Below are positions 24,794-33,537 of a stretch of 64,000 nt of DNA, in pieces. Under the pieces are notes generated by a model, which saw only the letters and a program-made list of their open reading frames with translations, did no database searches and had not been told where the DNA came from. Within the stretch, counting starts at the first letter, position 1, and each line of letters starts with the position of its first letter. Origin of the DNA: MWBF01 sp964614645 (GTDB lineage: Bacteria > Chloroflexota > Anaerolineae > CG2-30-64-16); contig CAZTMA010000006.1 of the NCBI GenBank assembly GCA_964614645.1, forward strand, positions 1 through 64,000, read 5' to 3'. A program made the translations under genes and the position numbers.

Positions 24794-27700
24794 AACTAAA
24801 CGGGCTGCTCGACCTGGTCCACGATCTGCCTGCACTGCGCGACTTGGCGGTGGAGCTGGCCGCGGGACGCGCGCCGGGCGAATCGCTGGAAGTGTATCAT
24901 GCGGCGCGACCTTACCTGGTCGCGGCACTGGCGCGCGCCCTCAACCAGCCGCTGCTCATTATCACCCCGCGCTCGAACCGCGCACGGCAGTGGGTGGACG
25001 AGCTGCGCACCTGGCTGCCCGACGAAATCCCGGTCCACAACTTTGCCGACCCGGATGCGCTGCCGTATGAGCGCATCCCCTGGGCGCCGGAGACGCGGCA
25101 GCGCCGCCTGGAAGCCCTTGTCAGCCTGCTGACCGCCAGCGACAGCCTGGCGCGCGGCAGCCTTGCGACTCCCGCCCCGATCGTGGTGAGCTCCGCACGC
25201 GCGCTCGTGCAGATGACGCTGCCGGTCCGCGAGATGCGGTTGGCGCTGCGCCAGATCAAGCAGGGCCAGGCATTCGACCTGAACAAAATGCTGGCAACGT
25301 GGGTGGGGCTGGGGTACGAGTCGGAGCCCGTCGTCGAAACGCCCGGCGTGTTCAGCCGCCGCGGCGGCATCGTGGACATCTGGCCGCCCAACCTGCGCAA
25401 GCCCATTCGCATCGAGTTGTTCGGCGACGAAATCGACAGCCTGCGCACCTTCGACCCTTCCACACAGCGCACTCTCGCCCGCGTCGAGCAGACGTGGATC
25501 GGTCCGGCCAGCGAGGCGCTGCCCCGGCTGGCTGAACGTGCGGAGGACCGGCTGAACGGGCTGGACTTCTCGGGCTGTCACCCGCCCGCGCGCACCGAGT
25601 TCGAGAAAGAGCTGGCGCAGCTCAGGGCGGGCAGCGGATTCCGCAACCTCGAATGGTACATCCCCTACCTCTACAGCCAGCCCGGCTCGCTGGTGGATTA
25701 CCTGCCTGCACAGGCCGCGTGGCTGGTCATCGAGGACATCCCCGAGCTGATGGCGAGTTTCAGCGACGTGACCGGCCAGGCCGAGCAGTTGGCGCGCGAC
25801 CTGCGCGCGGCGGGCGACGTGCCCGCGGTGCTGGCCGCCCCCTACTTCACGGCCGAGACGCTGCGCGAGCGCCTGGCCGCCCGGCCCTCCCTGAGCTTCG
25901 GCGCGGAGTTGCTTGACCTCGCACGGGGCAACGGCCATGACCCGGGAGCCGTGAGCAGCCAACCGGCTGCCCGACTCGCCAACCATTTCGCCGGCGGGCC
26001 GCGCTACGGCGGACAGATGCGCGCCATCCTCAGCGAGATCGAACGCTATCTGCACGCGGGGGATCGCGTTGTCATGGTCAGCCGCCAGGCCCCGCGCCTG
26101 GCTGAGTTGATGCGCGAGACCGGCCATGCGGTCGTGCCCGCGGAGAACATCCCCGACCTGCCGCCGCCCGGCCTGACGTTGGTGCAGGGGGTGATGGAGG
26201 AAGGCTGGAAGCTCGAGGTGCGGGGCTGGGCGAAGGGCGAAGGCCGCCGGACGGCCGACGCTGCGGAAGACGACTCAGGACCCGAGACCGGCAATCCTCA
26301 ATCTTGGCGAAGCGGAGCTTCGCACATCCTCAATCCTGAATCGTCTGCGCTCTGGTTCCTGACCGATGCGGAGTTGTTCGGCTGGGGCAAGCCGAAGCCC
26401 CGGCGGCCGCAGCGCACCCGTGCGCTCGCGCCGGAGGTGTTCTTCGCCGATGTACAGCCGGGCGATTTCGTCGTGCACATGGAGCACGGCATCGGCAAGT
26501 TCAAAGGCCTCATCAAGATGGCCGTGGACGGCATCGATCGCGAGTACCTGCAGATCGAGTATGCGCAGGGCGACCAGCTCTACGTGCCCGTCCACCAGGC
26601 CGACCGGCTGGCCCGCTACGTCGGCGCCGGGGAGGTCGTGCCCCAACTGCACCGGCTGGGCACGACGGAATGGGAGCAGGTCAAGGCGCGGGCCAAGCGC
26701 GCGGTCGCAGAGATTGCCGACGACCTGCTGGAGCTGTACGCGCAGCGAGCGGTCGTGGAAGGCCATGCGTTTAGCCCCGACGCGACCTGGCAGCACGAGC
26801 TCGAAGCCAGCTTCCCTTATGTCGAGACAGAGGACCAGCTCGTCGCCATCGAGGCCGTCAAACACGACATGGAACAGGGGCGGCCCATGGACCGGCTCAT
26901 CTGCGGCGACGTGGGTTACGGCAAGACCGAGGTGGCGCTGCGCGCCGCGTTCAAAGCGGTCATGGACGGCAAGCAGGTGGCCGTGCTCGTGCCGACGACC
27001 GTCCTCGCGCAGCAGCATTACACCAACTTCGGCCGGCGCCTGGGCGCATTCCCGGTCAGCGTCGCCATGCTCTCCCGCTTCCAGACCCCATCCCAGCAGG
27101 ACCGTGTCATCGACGGGCTGGCCGCGGGCAGCGTCGATATGGTCATCGGCACGCACCGACTGCTTAGCCAGGACGTGGCCTTCAAGGACCTCGGCCTGCT
27201 GATTGTGGACGAGGAGCAGCGGTTCGGCGTCGCGCACAAGGAACGCATCAAACAGATGCGCACCGAAGTGGACGTGCTGACGCTTACCGCGACGCCCATC
27301 CCCCGCACGTTGCACATGAGCCTGACGGGCGTGCGCGACCTGAGTACCATCGACACGCCACCGGAGGAACGCCTGCCCGTCAAGACCTTCGTGGGCGATT
27401 TCGATGATGCGCTCGTCCGCCAGGCCATCCTGCGCGAGATGGATCGCAACGGGCAGGTCTACTTCGTCCACAACCGGGTGCAGGGCATCGAGCAGATGGC
27501 CGCGCGCGTGGGCAACATCGTGCCCGAGGCCCGCATCGCCATCGCGCACGGACAGATGCCGGAGAAGGAGCTATCCGCGGTGATGCTGACCTTCGCAGAG
27601 GGCGAGTACGACGTGCTCGTCTGCACCAGCATCATCGAGAGCGGGCTGGATATCCCCAACGCCAACACCATCATCATTAACCGGGCCGACATGTTCGGCC

Positions 27701-28539
27701 TGGCGCAGCTCTACCAGCTGCGCGGCCGCGTGGGCCGGTCTGCAGTGCGCGCGTATGCGTACTTGTTGGTCGACAAATACAAGCTGCTGACCGAGGAGGC
27801 ACGACGCCGGCTGGATGCCATCCAGGAGGCGAGCGACCTCGGCGCGGGGTTCCGCATCGCCATGCGCGACCTGGAGATTCGAGGCGCGGGCGAGCTGCTC
27901 GGCGCGCGGCAGCACGGCCACATCGCTGCGGTCGGATTCGATCTCTACATGCGCCTGCTGGCCCAGGCCGTCCAGGAGGCCCGCGACCGGCTGGAGCGCG
28001 AAGGGAAGATTGCGAATGCGCCCGCGGGTGACCGGGCCACCGGCGCTCAGGCGCACAACCTGCTCGAGGACCCGCTCGCGCCGACGGTGACGCTCGACCT
28101 GAGCCTGCCCGCGCGCATTCCGGAAGACTACGTGCCGGAGTCGGTCCTGCGGCTTCAGTTGTACCGCCGATTGGCCGGGCTGACCACGCTTGAAGCCGTC
28201 GATGAGATTGCGCAGGAGTTCAGCGACCGCTTCGGCCCCGTGCCGGAAGATGTTCAAAACCTGCTGTATATCGTGCGGGTGAAGATCCTGGCGGTCAACG
28301 CAGGCGTGGAGGCCATCGGCATCGAAGAGAGCCAGGTGCTCCTCAAGAACGCATACCTGGAACTGATGGACCGCGGCGCGCTGCAGGAGCGGCTCAAAGC
28401 GCAGGGCATCCCTGGCCGCGTCGCGCGGCGCGCCATCTGGCTGGAAATGCGCGAAAGCGCCACCGAAGGTGGCGTGAGCGCCTGGCGCCGCGACCTGATG
28501 AAGACGCTCGAAACTCTCCAGACTCCGCAGCCGGCTTGA
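24790..28539 (+). CDS. mfd: Transcription-repair coupling factor Mfd
   Basis: A 1,249-residue DNA translocase that removes stalled RNA polymerase and recruits UvrA. In order: a UvrB-like N-terminal part, a CarD-like RNA polymerase interaction domain starting FFADVQPGDFVVHMEHGIGKF, a RecG-like helicase core with Walker A GDVGYGKT (706-713) and DEEQ (807-810), and a C-terminal TRCF domain. Residues about 471-516, between EEGW and ALWFLTDAELFG, are a low-complexity insert that looks like translated repeat DNA and is not expected in Mfd. It falls at the junction before the polymerase-binding domain. The start overlaps the pth stop. Confidence 0.96.
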   Translation: MKLNGLLDLVHDLPALRDLAVELAAGRAPGESLEVYHAARPYLVAALARALNQPLLIITPRSNRARQWVDELRTWLPDEIPVHNFADPDALPYERIPWAPETRQRRLEALVSLLTASDSLARGSLATPAPIVVSSARALVQMTLPVREMRLALRQIKQGQAFDLNKMLATWVGLGYESEPVVETPGVFSRRGGIVDIWPPNLRKPIRIELFGDEIDSLRTFDPSTQRTLARVEQTWIGPASEALPRLAERAEDRLNGLDFSGCHPPARTEFEKELAQLRAGSGFRNLEWYIPYLYSQPGSLVDYLPAQAAWLVIEDIPELMASFSDVTGQAEQLARDLRAAGDVPAVLAAPYFTAETLRERLAARPSLSFGAELLDLARGNGHDPGAVSSQPAARLANHFAGGPRYGGQMRAILSEIERYLHAGDRVVMVSRQAPRLAELMRETGHAVVPAENIPDLPPPGLTLVQGVMEEGWKLEVRGWAKGEGRRTADAAEDDSGPETGNPQSWRSGASHILNPESSALWFLTDAELFGWGKPKPRRPQRTRALAPEVFFADVQPGDFVVHMEHGIGKFKGLIKMAVDGIDREYLQIEYAQGDQLYVPVHQADRLARYVGAGEVVPQLHRLGTTEWEQVKARAKRAVAEIADDLLELYAQRAVVEGHAFSPDATWQHELEASFPYVETEDQLVAIEAVKHDMEQGRPMDRLICGDVGYGKTEVALRAAFKAVMDGKQVAVLVPTTVLAQQHYTNFGRRLGAFPVSVAMLSRFQTPSQQDRVIDGLAAGSVDMVIGTHRLLSQDVAFKDLGLLIVDEEQRFGVAHKERIKQMRTEVDVLTLTATPIPRTLHMSLTGVRDLSTIDTPPEERLPVKTFVGDFDDALVRQAILREMDRNGQVYFVHNRVQGIEQMAARVGNIVPEARIAIAHGQMPEKELSAVMLTFAEGEYDVLVCTSIIESGLDIPNANTIIINRADMFGLAQLYQLRGRVGRSAVRAYAYLLVDKYKLLTEEARRRLDAIQEASDLGAGFRIAMRDLEIRGAGELLGARQHGHIAAVGFDLYMRLLAQAVQEARDRLEREGKIANAPAGDRATGAQAHNLLEDPLAPTVTLDLSLPARIPEDYVPESVLRLQLYRRLAGLTTLEAVDEIAQEFSDRFGPVPEDVQNLLYIVRVKILAVNAGVEAIGIEESQVLLKNAYLELMDRGALQERLKAQGIPGRVARRAIWLEMRESATEGGVSAWRRDLMKTLETLQTPQPA
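26200..26342. repeat. In-frame repeat-derived insert in mfd
   Basis: The DNA has GGAAGCTCGAGGTGCGGGGC-type sequence, then ATCCTCAATC twice (about 26294 and 26328) flanking the hairpin CGAAGC-GGA-GCTTCG. All are typical of dispersed noncoding repeats, yet the mfd frame stays open through about 46 codons. Confidence 0.6.
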
Positions 28540-28556
28540 GTGGTATGGGAAGCGGG

Positions 28557-28664
28557 AATAGAACGCTGATTGAAATGATTGAACTGATGAACGCTGATCA
28601 TTTCCATAGTGATGAGAGAAAAATCAGCGTCAATCAGTCCGATCAGTATAATCAGCGTCCTATT
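28557..28664. repeat. Iterated TGATT/ACGCTGAT inverted repeat
   Basis: The mfd-activase gap (28540-28752) holds AATAGAACGCTGATT (28557-28571) and its near-perfect reverse complement at 28650-28664. Between them are ACGCTGAT and TGATTGAA iterations. A TATAAT at 28647-28652 has no good -35. The rest of the gap carries GTGTGGGA/GGGATAA iterations up to the next start. Confidence 0.6.
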
Positions 28665-28752
28665 CTTCCGTTCCCTCTGTGGCAATCCTGTCACGCGCGC
28701 GGGCCAAGTGTGGGAATAATGGGGGATAAAGAGGGATAAGTGTGGGATAAAG

Positions 28753-29694
28753 ATGGGCACAAATGGCTCCGTCAGCGGGATCACCTTCGACATACAACGC
28801 TTCTCCATTCACGATGGGCCCGGCATCCGCACGACCGTCTTTCTCAAGGGCTGCTCGCTGCGCTGCTTCTGGTGCCATAACCCTGAGGGCATCCGCACCA
28901 AGCCTGAAGTCCGGTTCGACCCTGCGCGCTGCATCGGCTGCGGTGCGTGCATCGCCGCGTGTACGCACGGCGGGCAGACGCTCGATGCGGAGGGCCGCCA
29001 CATCTACGACCGGACGGTCTGCGTCGTCTGCGGGGAGTGCGTCGAGGAGTGCTTCGCGGAGGGGCTGGTGCTGACCGGTAAGACACAAACCGCGGAGGAG
29101 GTGGCCGCGGAGGTGCTGCGGGACCGCGCATTCTACGAGACGTCTGGCGGCGGAGTGACCCTCTCCGGCGGCGACCCCGCGCTCCAGCCCGATTTTTCTG
29201 CCGCTATCCTCGCCCTCTGCAAGACGGAGGGGCTGCACACGGCTATCGAGACCGCAGGCAACTATCCCTGGACCAGCCTGGCGGACCTGCTGCCCTACAC
29301 CGACCTGGTAATGATGGACCTCAAGCACATGGACCCGGAGAAGCACCGCGCTGCCACGGGCGTGACGAACGAGCGCGTGCTCGCCACTGCAGAGCGGCTG
29401 GCCACCACAACGGACAAACCCCTGCTCTTCCGCGTGCCGGTCGTGCCGGGAGTCAACGACGCGGATGAGGAAATCTCGGCCATCGCTGCATACGTCCGGC
29501 GGCTTACCGAGGCGCGCCGGGCAGCCGGCGGCCGCGCATCCATCACGCTGGAGCTGCTGGCGTTTCATCGTCTCGCGAGCCAAAAATACCAGAGCCTCGG
29601 GCTGGATTATCGCGCGGCGGACCTGGAACCCCTGTCAGAGCAGCGGATGGGGGAGTTGAGAGCGATTGTGGCAGGTTATCAGGTTGCAGGTTGA
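28753..29694 (+). CDS. Glycyl-radical-enzyme activating enzyme
   Basis: A 313-residue radical-SAM protein that installs the glycyl radical on its partner enzyme. The radical-SAM cluster motif is KGCSLRCFWCHNPEG (CxxxCxxC). Two extra 4Fe-4S ferredoxin motifs, CIGCGACIAACTHGG and CVVCGECVEECF, form the inserted domain found in activases of non-PFL glycyl radical enzymes. SGGGVTLSGGDP is the GGE-like SAM-binding motif with Asp for Glu. The gene ends in repeat-like DNA (CAGGTTATCAGGTTGCAGGT) encoding AGYQVAG, so its original C-terminus may have been altered. Its stop lies 18 bases before the glycyl radical enzyme, the obvious substrate. Confidence 0.9.
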   Translation: MGTNGSVSGITFDIQRFSIHDGPGIRTTVFLKGCSLRCFWCHNPEGIRTKPEVRFDPARCIGCGACIAACTHGGQTLDAEGRHIYDRTVCVVCGECVEECFAEGLVLTGKTQTAEEVAAEVLRDRAFYETSGGGVTLSGGDPALQPDFSAAILALCKTEGLHTAIETAGNYPWTSLADLLPYTDLVMMDLKHMDPEKHRAATGVTNERVLATAERLATTTDKPLLFRVPVVPGVNDADEEISAIAAYVRRLTEARRAAGGRASITLELLAFHRLASQKYQSLGLDYRAADLEPLSEQRMGELRAIVAGYQVAG

Positions 29695-29712
29695 AGGTTG
29701 GAAGGAGGCATT

Positions 29713-31965
29713 ATGACGAGTCTTATGACCGCACTGCCTGTGGAAAGCACGGCCCGCACCTATGCCGAGCGGCTCGCGGCGCTGCGTGCGGAGAAGATGG
29801 CGCAGACGCAGGAGAAGTGGGCCGTCATCGGCTCGATGGATTATGACGACTGGGCACTGATCCTGCCGCCGCCGGACGCGCGCGAGGTCATCCAGACGAT
29901 CAGCGCGTCGGGCGTGCCCATCGTGGATGTCAAAATGAAGGGCTACGCGGCGGAGAGCAACCATCCGAGCGGCGGGTTTTTCGGGCCGGTCGCGTTCGGA
30001 CGCAACTTCCGCCGGCTGCTCGAAGCCCATCCCGTCTACCTCGACCCCAACAGCTCGCTGGCCGGCGGTTACATGGTCAACTTCGGCTCGTACCGCAAGG
30101 TTAGCTGGAACCCGGACTTCGACTACTCGCACCTCCACGCCGATCAGCAGCGTTACAAGCTCCACACCGGCATCGGCGGCGCGCAGCACTTCTGCCACGA
30201 CCTGCAGATCGGGCTGGACCTGGGCTGGCGCGGCCTGCTGGACAAGATCGCCTACTACCGCACGGCCAACAGCGATGCGAAGTCGCAGGCATTCTACGAC
30301 GGGCTGACCGACGTCATACTGGGCATGCAAAACTGGATCAGCCGGACTGTGGAGGCAGCGGAAGCACGAGCGCAGACAGAGACGGACCCGGCTGCGGCCG
30401 CGAACCTGCGCGAAATAGGCGCCATCAACCGCCACCTCGTCACCGATCCACCGCAGACGTTCCGCGAGGCCTGCCAATGGATGCTGTGGTACCAATCGGC
30501 CGCACGCATGTACAACGGGAGCGGCGCGCTGGGCCGGCTGGACGTGCTGCTGCTGCCCTACTACGAGCGGGAGACCGCCGCGGGCACGCTGACCGACGAG
30601 GAGGCCATCTTCCACGTCGCCTGTCTGCTCGTGCGCGCAACTGACTACATCCAGTTGGGCGGGCCAGACGAGACGGGCCGCGACGTCACCAACCCCGTGT
30701 CCTATCTTATCCTCGAAGCGGGCCACCGGCTGAAGATTCCGGCGAACATCGGCGTGTGCGTCGGCGAGACGACCGACGAGGGACTGCTGCACCGCGGCCT
30801 GGAGGTAATGTTCGAGGACAAGACCGGCCTCCCGAAGTTCTTGGGCGTCGATAACACGGTCGAGGGCTTTGCGCGCAACGGGTATCCGCTCGAGCTCTCG
30901 CGGCAGCGCGCCTATGCCGGCTGTCACTGGCTGGCGCTGCCCGGCCGGGAATACACCTTCAACGACATGGTCAAGATCAACTTCGCGGTGGTCTTTGACG
31001 TCGCGCTGCGCGACATGCTGGCCGATGCGACCGTCGAGCCGAGCGTCGCGGAGCTGTGGCGGCGGTTCGAACACCACCTCCGCCGCGCGATCGACACCCT
31101 GGCGCAGGGCTTCGACTTCCACATCCGCCACATGCACGACGTCGCGCCCGAGCTGGTGCTGGACCTGCTCTGCTACGGGCCCATCGAGCGGGCGCGCGAT
31201 GCGTCGAGCGGCGGCGTAGACTACTACAACTGCTGCATCGACGGCGCGGCGCTGGCGAACGCGGCCGATGCGTTTGCCGCCTGCGAGCAGCGCATCGAGC
31301 GCGAGGGCCGGCTGACGTGGGCGGAGCTGCTGGCGCATCTGGATGCGGACTGGGCGGGACCGGAGGGCGAGCGCGCCCGGCTGATGATGCACAGTGTCCC
31401 GCGCTTCGGCAGCGGCGGCTCGCTGGCCGACAGCCATGCGCAGCGCCTGGCGGAGTTGTTCACCCGGCTGGCCAAGGAGCGGACGACGCCGGACGGCCAC
31501 CAGATGGTGCCGGGGCTCTTCTCCTGGGCCATGACTATCATGATGGGCAAGGACGCCGGTGCGACACCGGATGGCCGCCACGCAGGCGCACCCATCGCGC
31601 AGGGACCGAATCCCATGCCCGGCTTCCGCAAGGACGGCGCGCCGACCGCTCTCGCGACCGCAGTGGCGGCGGTGCAGCCCGGCTACGGGAACACCGCGCC
31701 GATGCAGCTCGACCTCGACCCGGGCCTGACGAAGGACGAGGGCGGGCTGGAGAAAGTCGCCAGCCTCATCAAGGGCCACTTTGCGCTCGGCGGCACACAG
31801 ATCAACCTCAACGTGCTGGACCGGGAGCAGGTGCTGGAGGCTAACCGTGACCCCAGCAAGTACCCGGACCTGGTGGTACGCGTGACCGGATTCAGCGCCT
31901 ACTTCGCCAGCCTCTCGCCTGCGTTCCGGCAGATGGTCGTCGACCGGCTGATTGCGGAAGGATAG
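29713..31965 (+). CDS. Glycyl radical enzyme of unassigned substrate
   Basis: A 750-residue PFL-like enzyme. The glycyl radical site is RVTGFSAYF with Gly726. The thiyl-radical Cys is Cys404 in YAGCHWLALPGREY. Dehydratases and decarboxylases such as CutC, glycerol dehydratase and HPAD carry GCxE, and PFL carries tandem CC; here the residues after Cys are His-Trp, so none of these functions can be assigned. A second unusual cluster, DYYNCCIDG, lies at about residue 510. ATG 29713 follows GGAAGGAGG, and an in-frame TTG at 29698 is rejected. Length is slightly short for the family. It forms an operon with the activase and the AhpD-like gene, 6 bases downstream. Confidence 0.9.
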   Translation: MTSLMTALPVESTARTYAERLAALRAEKMAQTQEKWAVIGSMDYDDWALILPPPDAREVIQTISASGVPIVDVKMKGYAAESNHPSGGFFGPVAFGRNFRRLLEAHPVYLDPNSSLAGGYMVNFGSYRKVSWNPDFDYSHLHADQQRYKLHTGIGGAQHFCHDLQIGLDLGWRGLLDKIAYYRTANSDAKSQAFYDGLTDVILGMQNWISRTVEAAEARAQTETDPAAAANLREIGAINRHLVTDPPQTFREACQWMLWYQSAARMYNGSGALGRLDVLLLPYYERETAAGTLTDEEAIFHVACLLVRATDYIQLGGPDETGRDVTNPVSYLILEAGHRLKIPANIGVCVGETTDEGLLHRGLEVMFEDKTGLPKFLGVDNTVEGFARNGYPLELSRQRAYAGCHWLALPGREYTFNDMVKINFAVVFDVALRDMLADATVEPSVAELWRRFEHHLRRAIDTLAQGFDFHIRHMHDVAPELVLDLLCYGPIERARDASSGGVDYYNCCIDGAALANAADAFAACEQRIEREGRLTWAELLAHLDADWAGPEGERARLMMHSVPRFGSGGSLADSHAQRLAELFTRLAKERTTPDGHQMVPGLFSWAMTIMMGKDAGATPDGRHAGAPIAQGPNPMPGFRKDGAPTALATAVAAVQPGYGNTAPMQLDLDPGLTKDEGGLEKVASLIKGHFALGGTQINLNVLDREQVLEANRDPSKYPDLVVRVTGFSAYFASLSPAFRQMVVDRLIAEG

Positions 31966-31971
31966 GGAGCC

Positions 31972-32550
31972 ATGATGGCCTATATCGACAGCGTGCCAGA
32001 GGACGAAGCCACGGGCAAGCTGCGGGAACTGTACGAAGATGACCGGCAGGGATTGGGCTATGTGCCGAACTATACCCGGGCGATGAGCCTGCACCCCGAA
32101 GTCAACGCCGCGTGGCGCGAGCTGAGCAAGGCGATCCGGGCCCACATGCGGCTGCGGCGCTATGAGCTGGTGACGTTCGCATCCGCGCTGGCCCTGAAGT
32201 GCACCTACTGACTGCTGGCCCACGGAGCGGTGCTCCGCAGGAACGGTTTCAGCCTCGAACAGCTCCGGGCGCTCATGACCGACTACCGGAACGCCGGCCT
32301 GGAACCGGCGGAAGTAGCGATCATGGCGTATGCCGAGAAGGTGACACTGGCCGCGCACGAGGTCACGGAGGAGGACGTCGCAGGGCTGCGCAGCTACGGC
32401 CTCAGTGATGCCGAGATCCTCGATATTGCCCTGGCCGCCGCCGCACGCAGCTTCTTCAGTAAGGCACTGGACGCAGTGGGCGCCCAGCCCGACGCAACGT
32501 ATGCCGAACTGGCCGGCGAACTGGCAGACTTGCTGCCGCCGCGGGCCTAA
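31972..32550 (+). CDS. AhpD/CMD-family protein, candidate selenoprotein (TGA = Sec80)
   Basis: Read through an in-frame TGA (32209-32211), this is one 192-residue protein of the carboxymuconolactone decarboxylase/AhpD peroxidase-related family. The first half runs from MMAYIDSVPEDEATGKLREL to ALALKCTY; after the TGA the same frame continues LLAHGAVLRRNGFS and on to a normal end. The TGA sits exactly where the family has the second Cys of CxxC before LAHG, giving Cys77-x-x-Sec80 and His84. CxxU AhpD-like selenoproteins are known from metagenomes. A SECIS-like hairpin follows the TGA. A simple nonsense mutation or a sequence error remains possible. It probably reduces peroxides, perhaps protecting the glycyl radical enzyme upstream. 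Confidence 0.8.
32212..32240 (+). promoter_or_regulatory. Candidate bacterial SECIS element
   Basis: Directly after the TGA, a 6-bp stem CGGAGC (32223-32228) and GCTCCG (32232-32237) closes a GGU loop. The loop's first G is 18 nt after the TGA. A CUG/CAG pair (32212-32214 with 32238-32240) may extend the stem below a bulge. This meets the bacterial SECIS rules: G in the first two loop bases and the loop about 16-37 nt from the UGA. Confidence 0.65.
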
Positions 32551-32569
32551 CCGTTTCTCGAAGGTGATC

Positions 32570-33433
32570 ATGGCTTTATCGTTTGTCTCGCGTCTCGCTC
32601 CGCCGGAAGGCACGGGCGAACCCGCACGCTGGTTCGTGTTCCAGGGCGACCGGCTGCTCGTCCAGCCGGTGGGCGAAGCGGTCGCGGTGCCCCTGTGCAG
32701 CGGGTCCGCCGAGCTGCATCTGAGCCCCCAGCGCGAGCTGTACCTCGGCTGCCTGCAGGACGGAAACGGCCAGGAAACCGGCTGCTACGCGGCGGAGATC
32801 GACCCGGACGCGCCCCTGCCCGACGGCTTCCTGGCCGACGGGCTGCGCGGGCTGTATGGCCGGCTGGACGATGACGCGTTCGCAGTGGCCGGCCGGGCGG
32901 TGCAGCTGCTGGCCTGGGATCGCACGCATCGCTACTGCGGGCAGTGCGGCGCGCTCACCGAGAACCAGCCGCACGAGCGCGCCAAACGCTGCCCCGCCTG
33001 CGGGCTGATCAGCTACCCGCGACTGTCGCCGGCCATCATCATCGCGGTGACGCAGGACACGCCGGAGGGCAAACGGCTTTTGCTGGCGCGCAACCACCGT
33101 TTCCCCGCAGGACGGTACAGCGTGGTTGCGGGTTATGTCGAGCCGGGCGAGACGCTGGAGGAATGCGCGCAGCGCGAGGTGTGTGAAGAAGTCGGCATCG
33201 ACATCCGGGCGATCCGCTACTTCGGCAGCCAGCCGTGGCCCTTCCCCAACTCGCTGATGATCGGATTTACTGCGGAGTATGCGGGCGGTGAGATCACGCT
33301 AGAGGACTCGGAGATTGCCGAGGCGGGCTGGTTTGCGCCGGATGCGCTGCCGAACCTGCCGCCAAAGATGAGCATCGCGCGGCGGCTCATCGATGCCTTC
33401 GTGGCCGAGAACCTCAAAACAAGTGCAAATTAG
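32570..33433 (+). CDS. nudC: NAD+ diphosphatase / NudC-type Nudix hydrolase
   Basis: 287 residues. The enzyme splits NAD(H) to NMN(H) and AMP and can remove NAD caps from RNA. A zinc ribbon (CGQCGALTENQ...CPACG) precedes the Nudix box GYVEPGETLEECAQREVCEEVGID. The NudC-specific SQPWPFPNSLMIGF follows the box, which separates it from other Nudix families. ATG 32570 follows CGAAGGTG; the frame stays open to 32405, inside the preceding gene. It is the last gene of the glycyl-radical operon, 19 bases after the AhpD-like gene. Confidence 0.93.
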   Translation: MALSFVSRLAPPEGTGEPARWFVFQGDRLLVQPVGEAVAVPLCSGSAELHLSPQRELYLGCLQDGNGQETGCYAAEIDPDAPLPDGFLADGLRGLYGRLDDDAFAVAGRAVQLLAWDRTHRYCGQCGALTENQPHERAKRCPACGLISYPRLSPAIIIAVTQDTPEGKRLLLARNHRFPAGRYSVVAGYVEPGETLEECAQREVCEEVGIDIRAIRYFGSQPWPFPNSLMIGFTAEYAGGEITLEDSEIAEAGWFAPDALPNLPPKMSIARRLIDAFVAENLKTSAN

Positions 33434-33449
33434 CCGGGCCGGACAGGCA

Positions 33450-33458
33450 TGGTATAAT
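33450..33458 (+). promoter_or_regulatory. Extended -10 promoter
   Basis: TGGTATAAT, a perfect extended -10 without a clear -35, 80 bases upstream of the gene at 33538. Confidence 0.55.
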
Positions 33459-33537
33459 CTGGCCATCGTTGGCCCGGCGGACCTCGCCGGACGCCATCAT
33501 CTATGAACCCTAAAGCAGCACGAAAGGAGTGCCTAGC

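Noticed and set aside
32230..32550. Second half of the AhpD-like gene as an independent 106-codon gene
   Set aside because: There is no ribosome-binding site for the ATG at 32230-region codons, and the catalytic Cys-x-x-Cys half would be lost. It is in the same frame as the upstream half, so one gene with Sec is more likely.
29635..32613. A 992-codon minus-strand open frame across the glycyl radical enzyme and AhpD-like genes
   Set aside because: Shadow of real genes on the other strand; no motif or ribosome-binding site. Its existence does not argue against the Sec reading.
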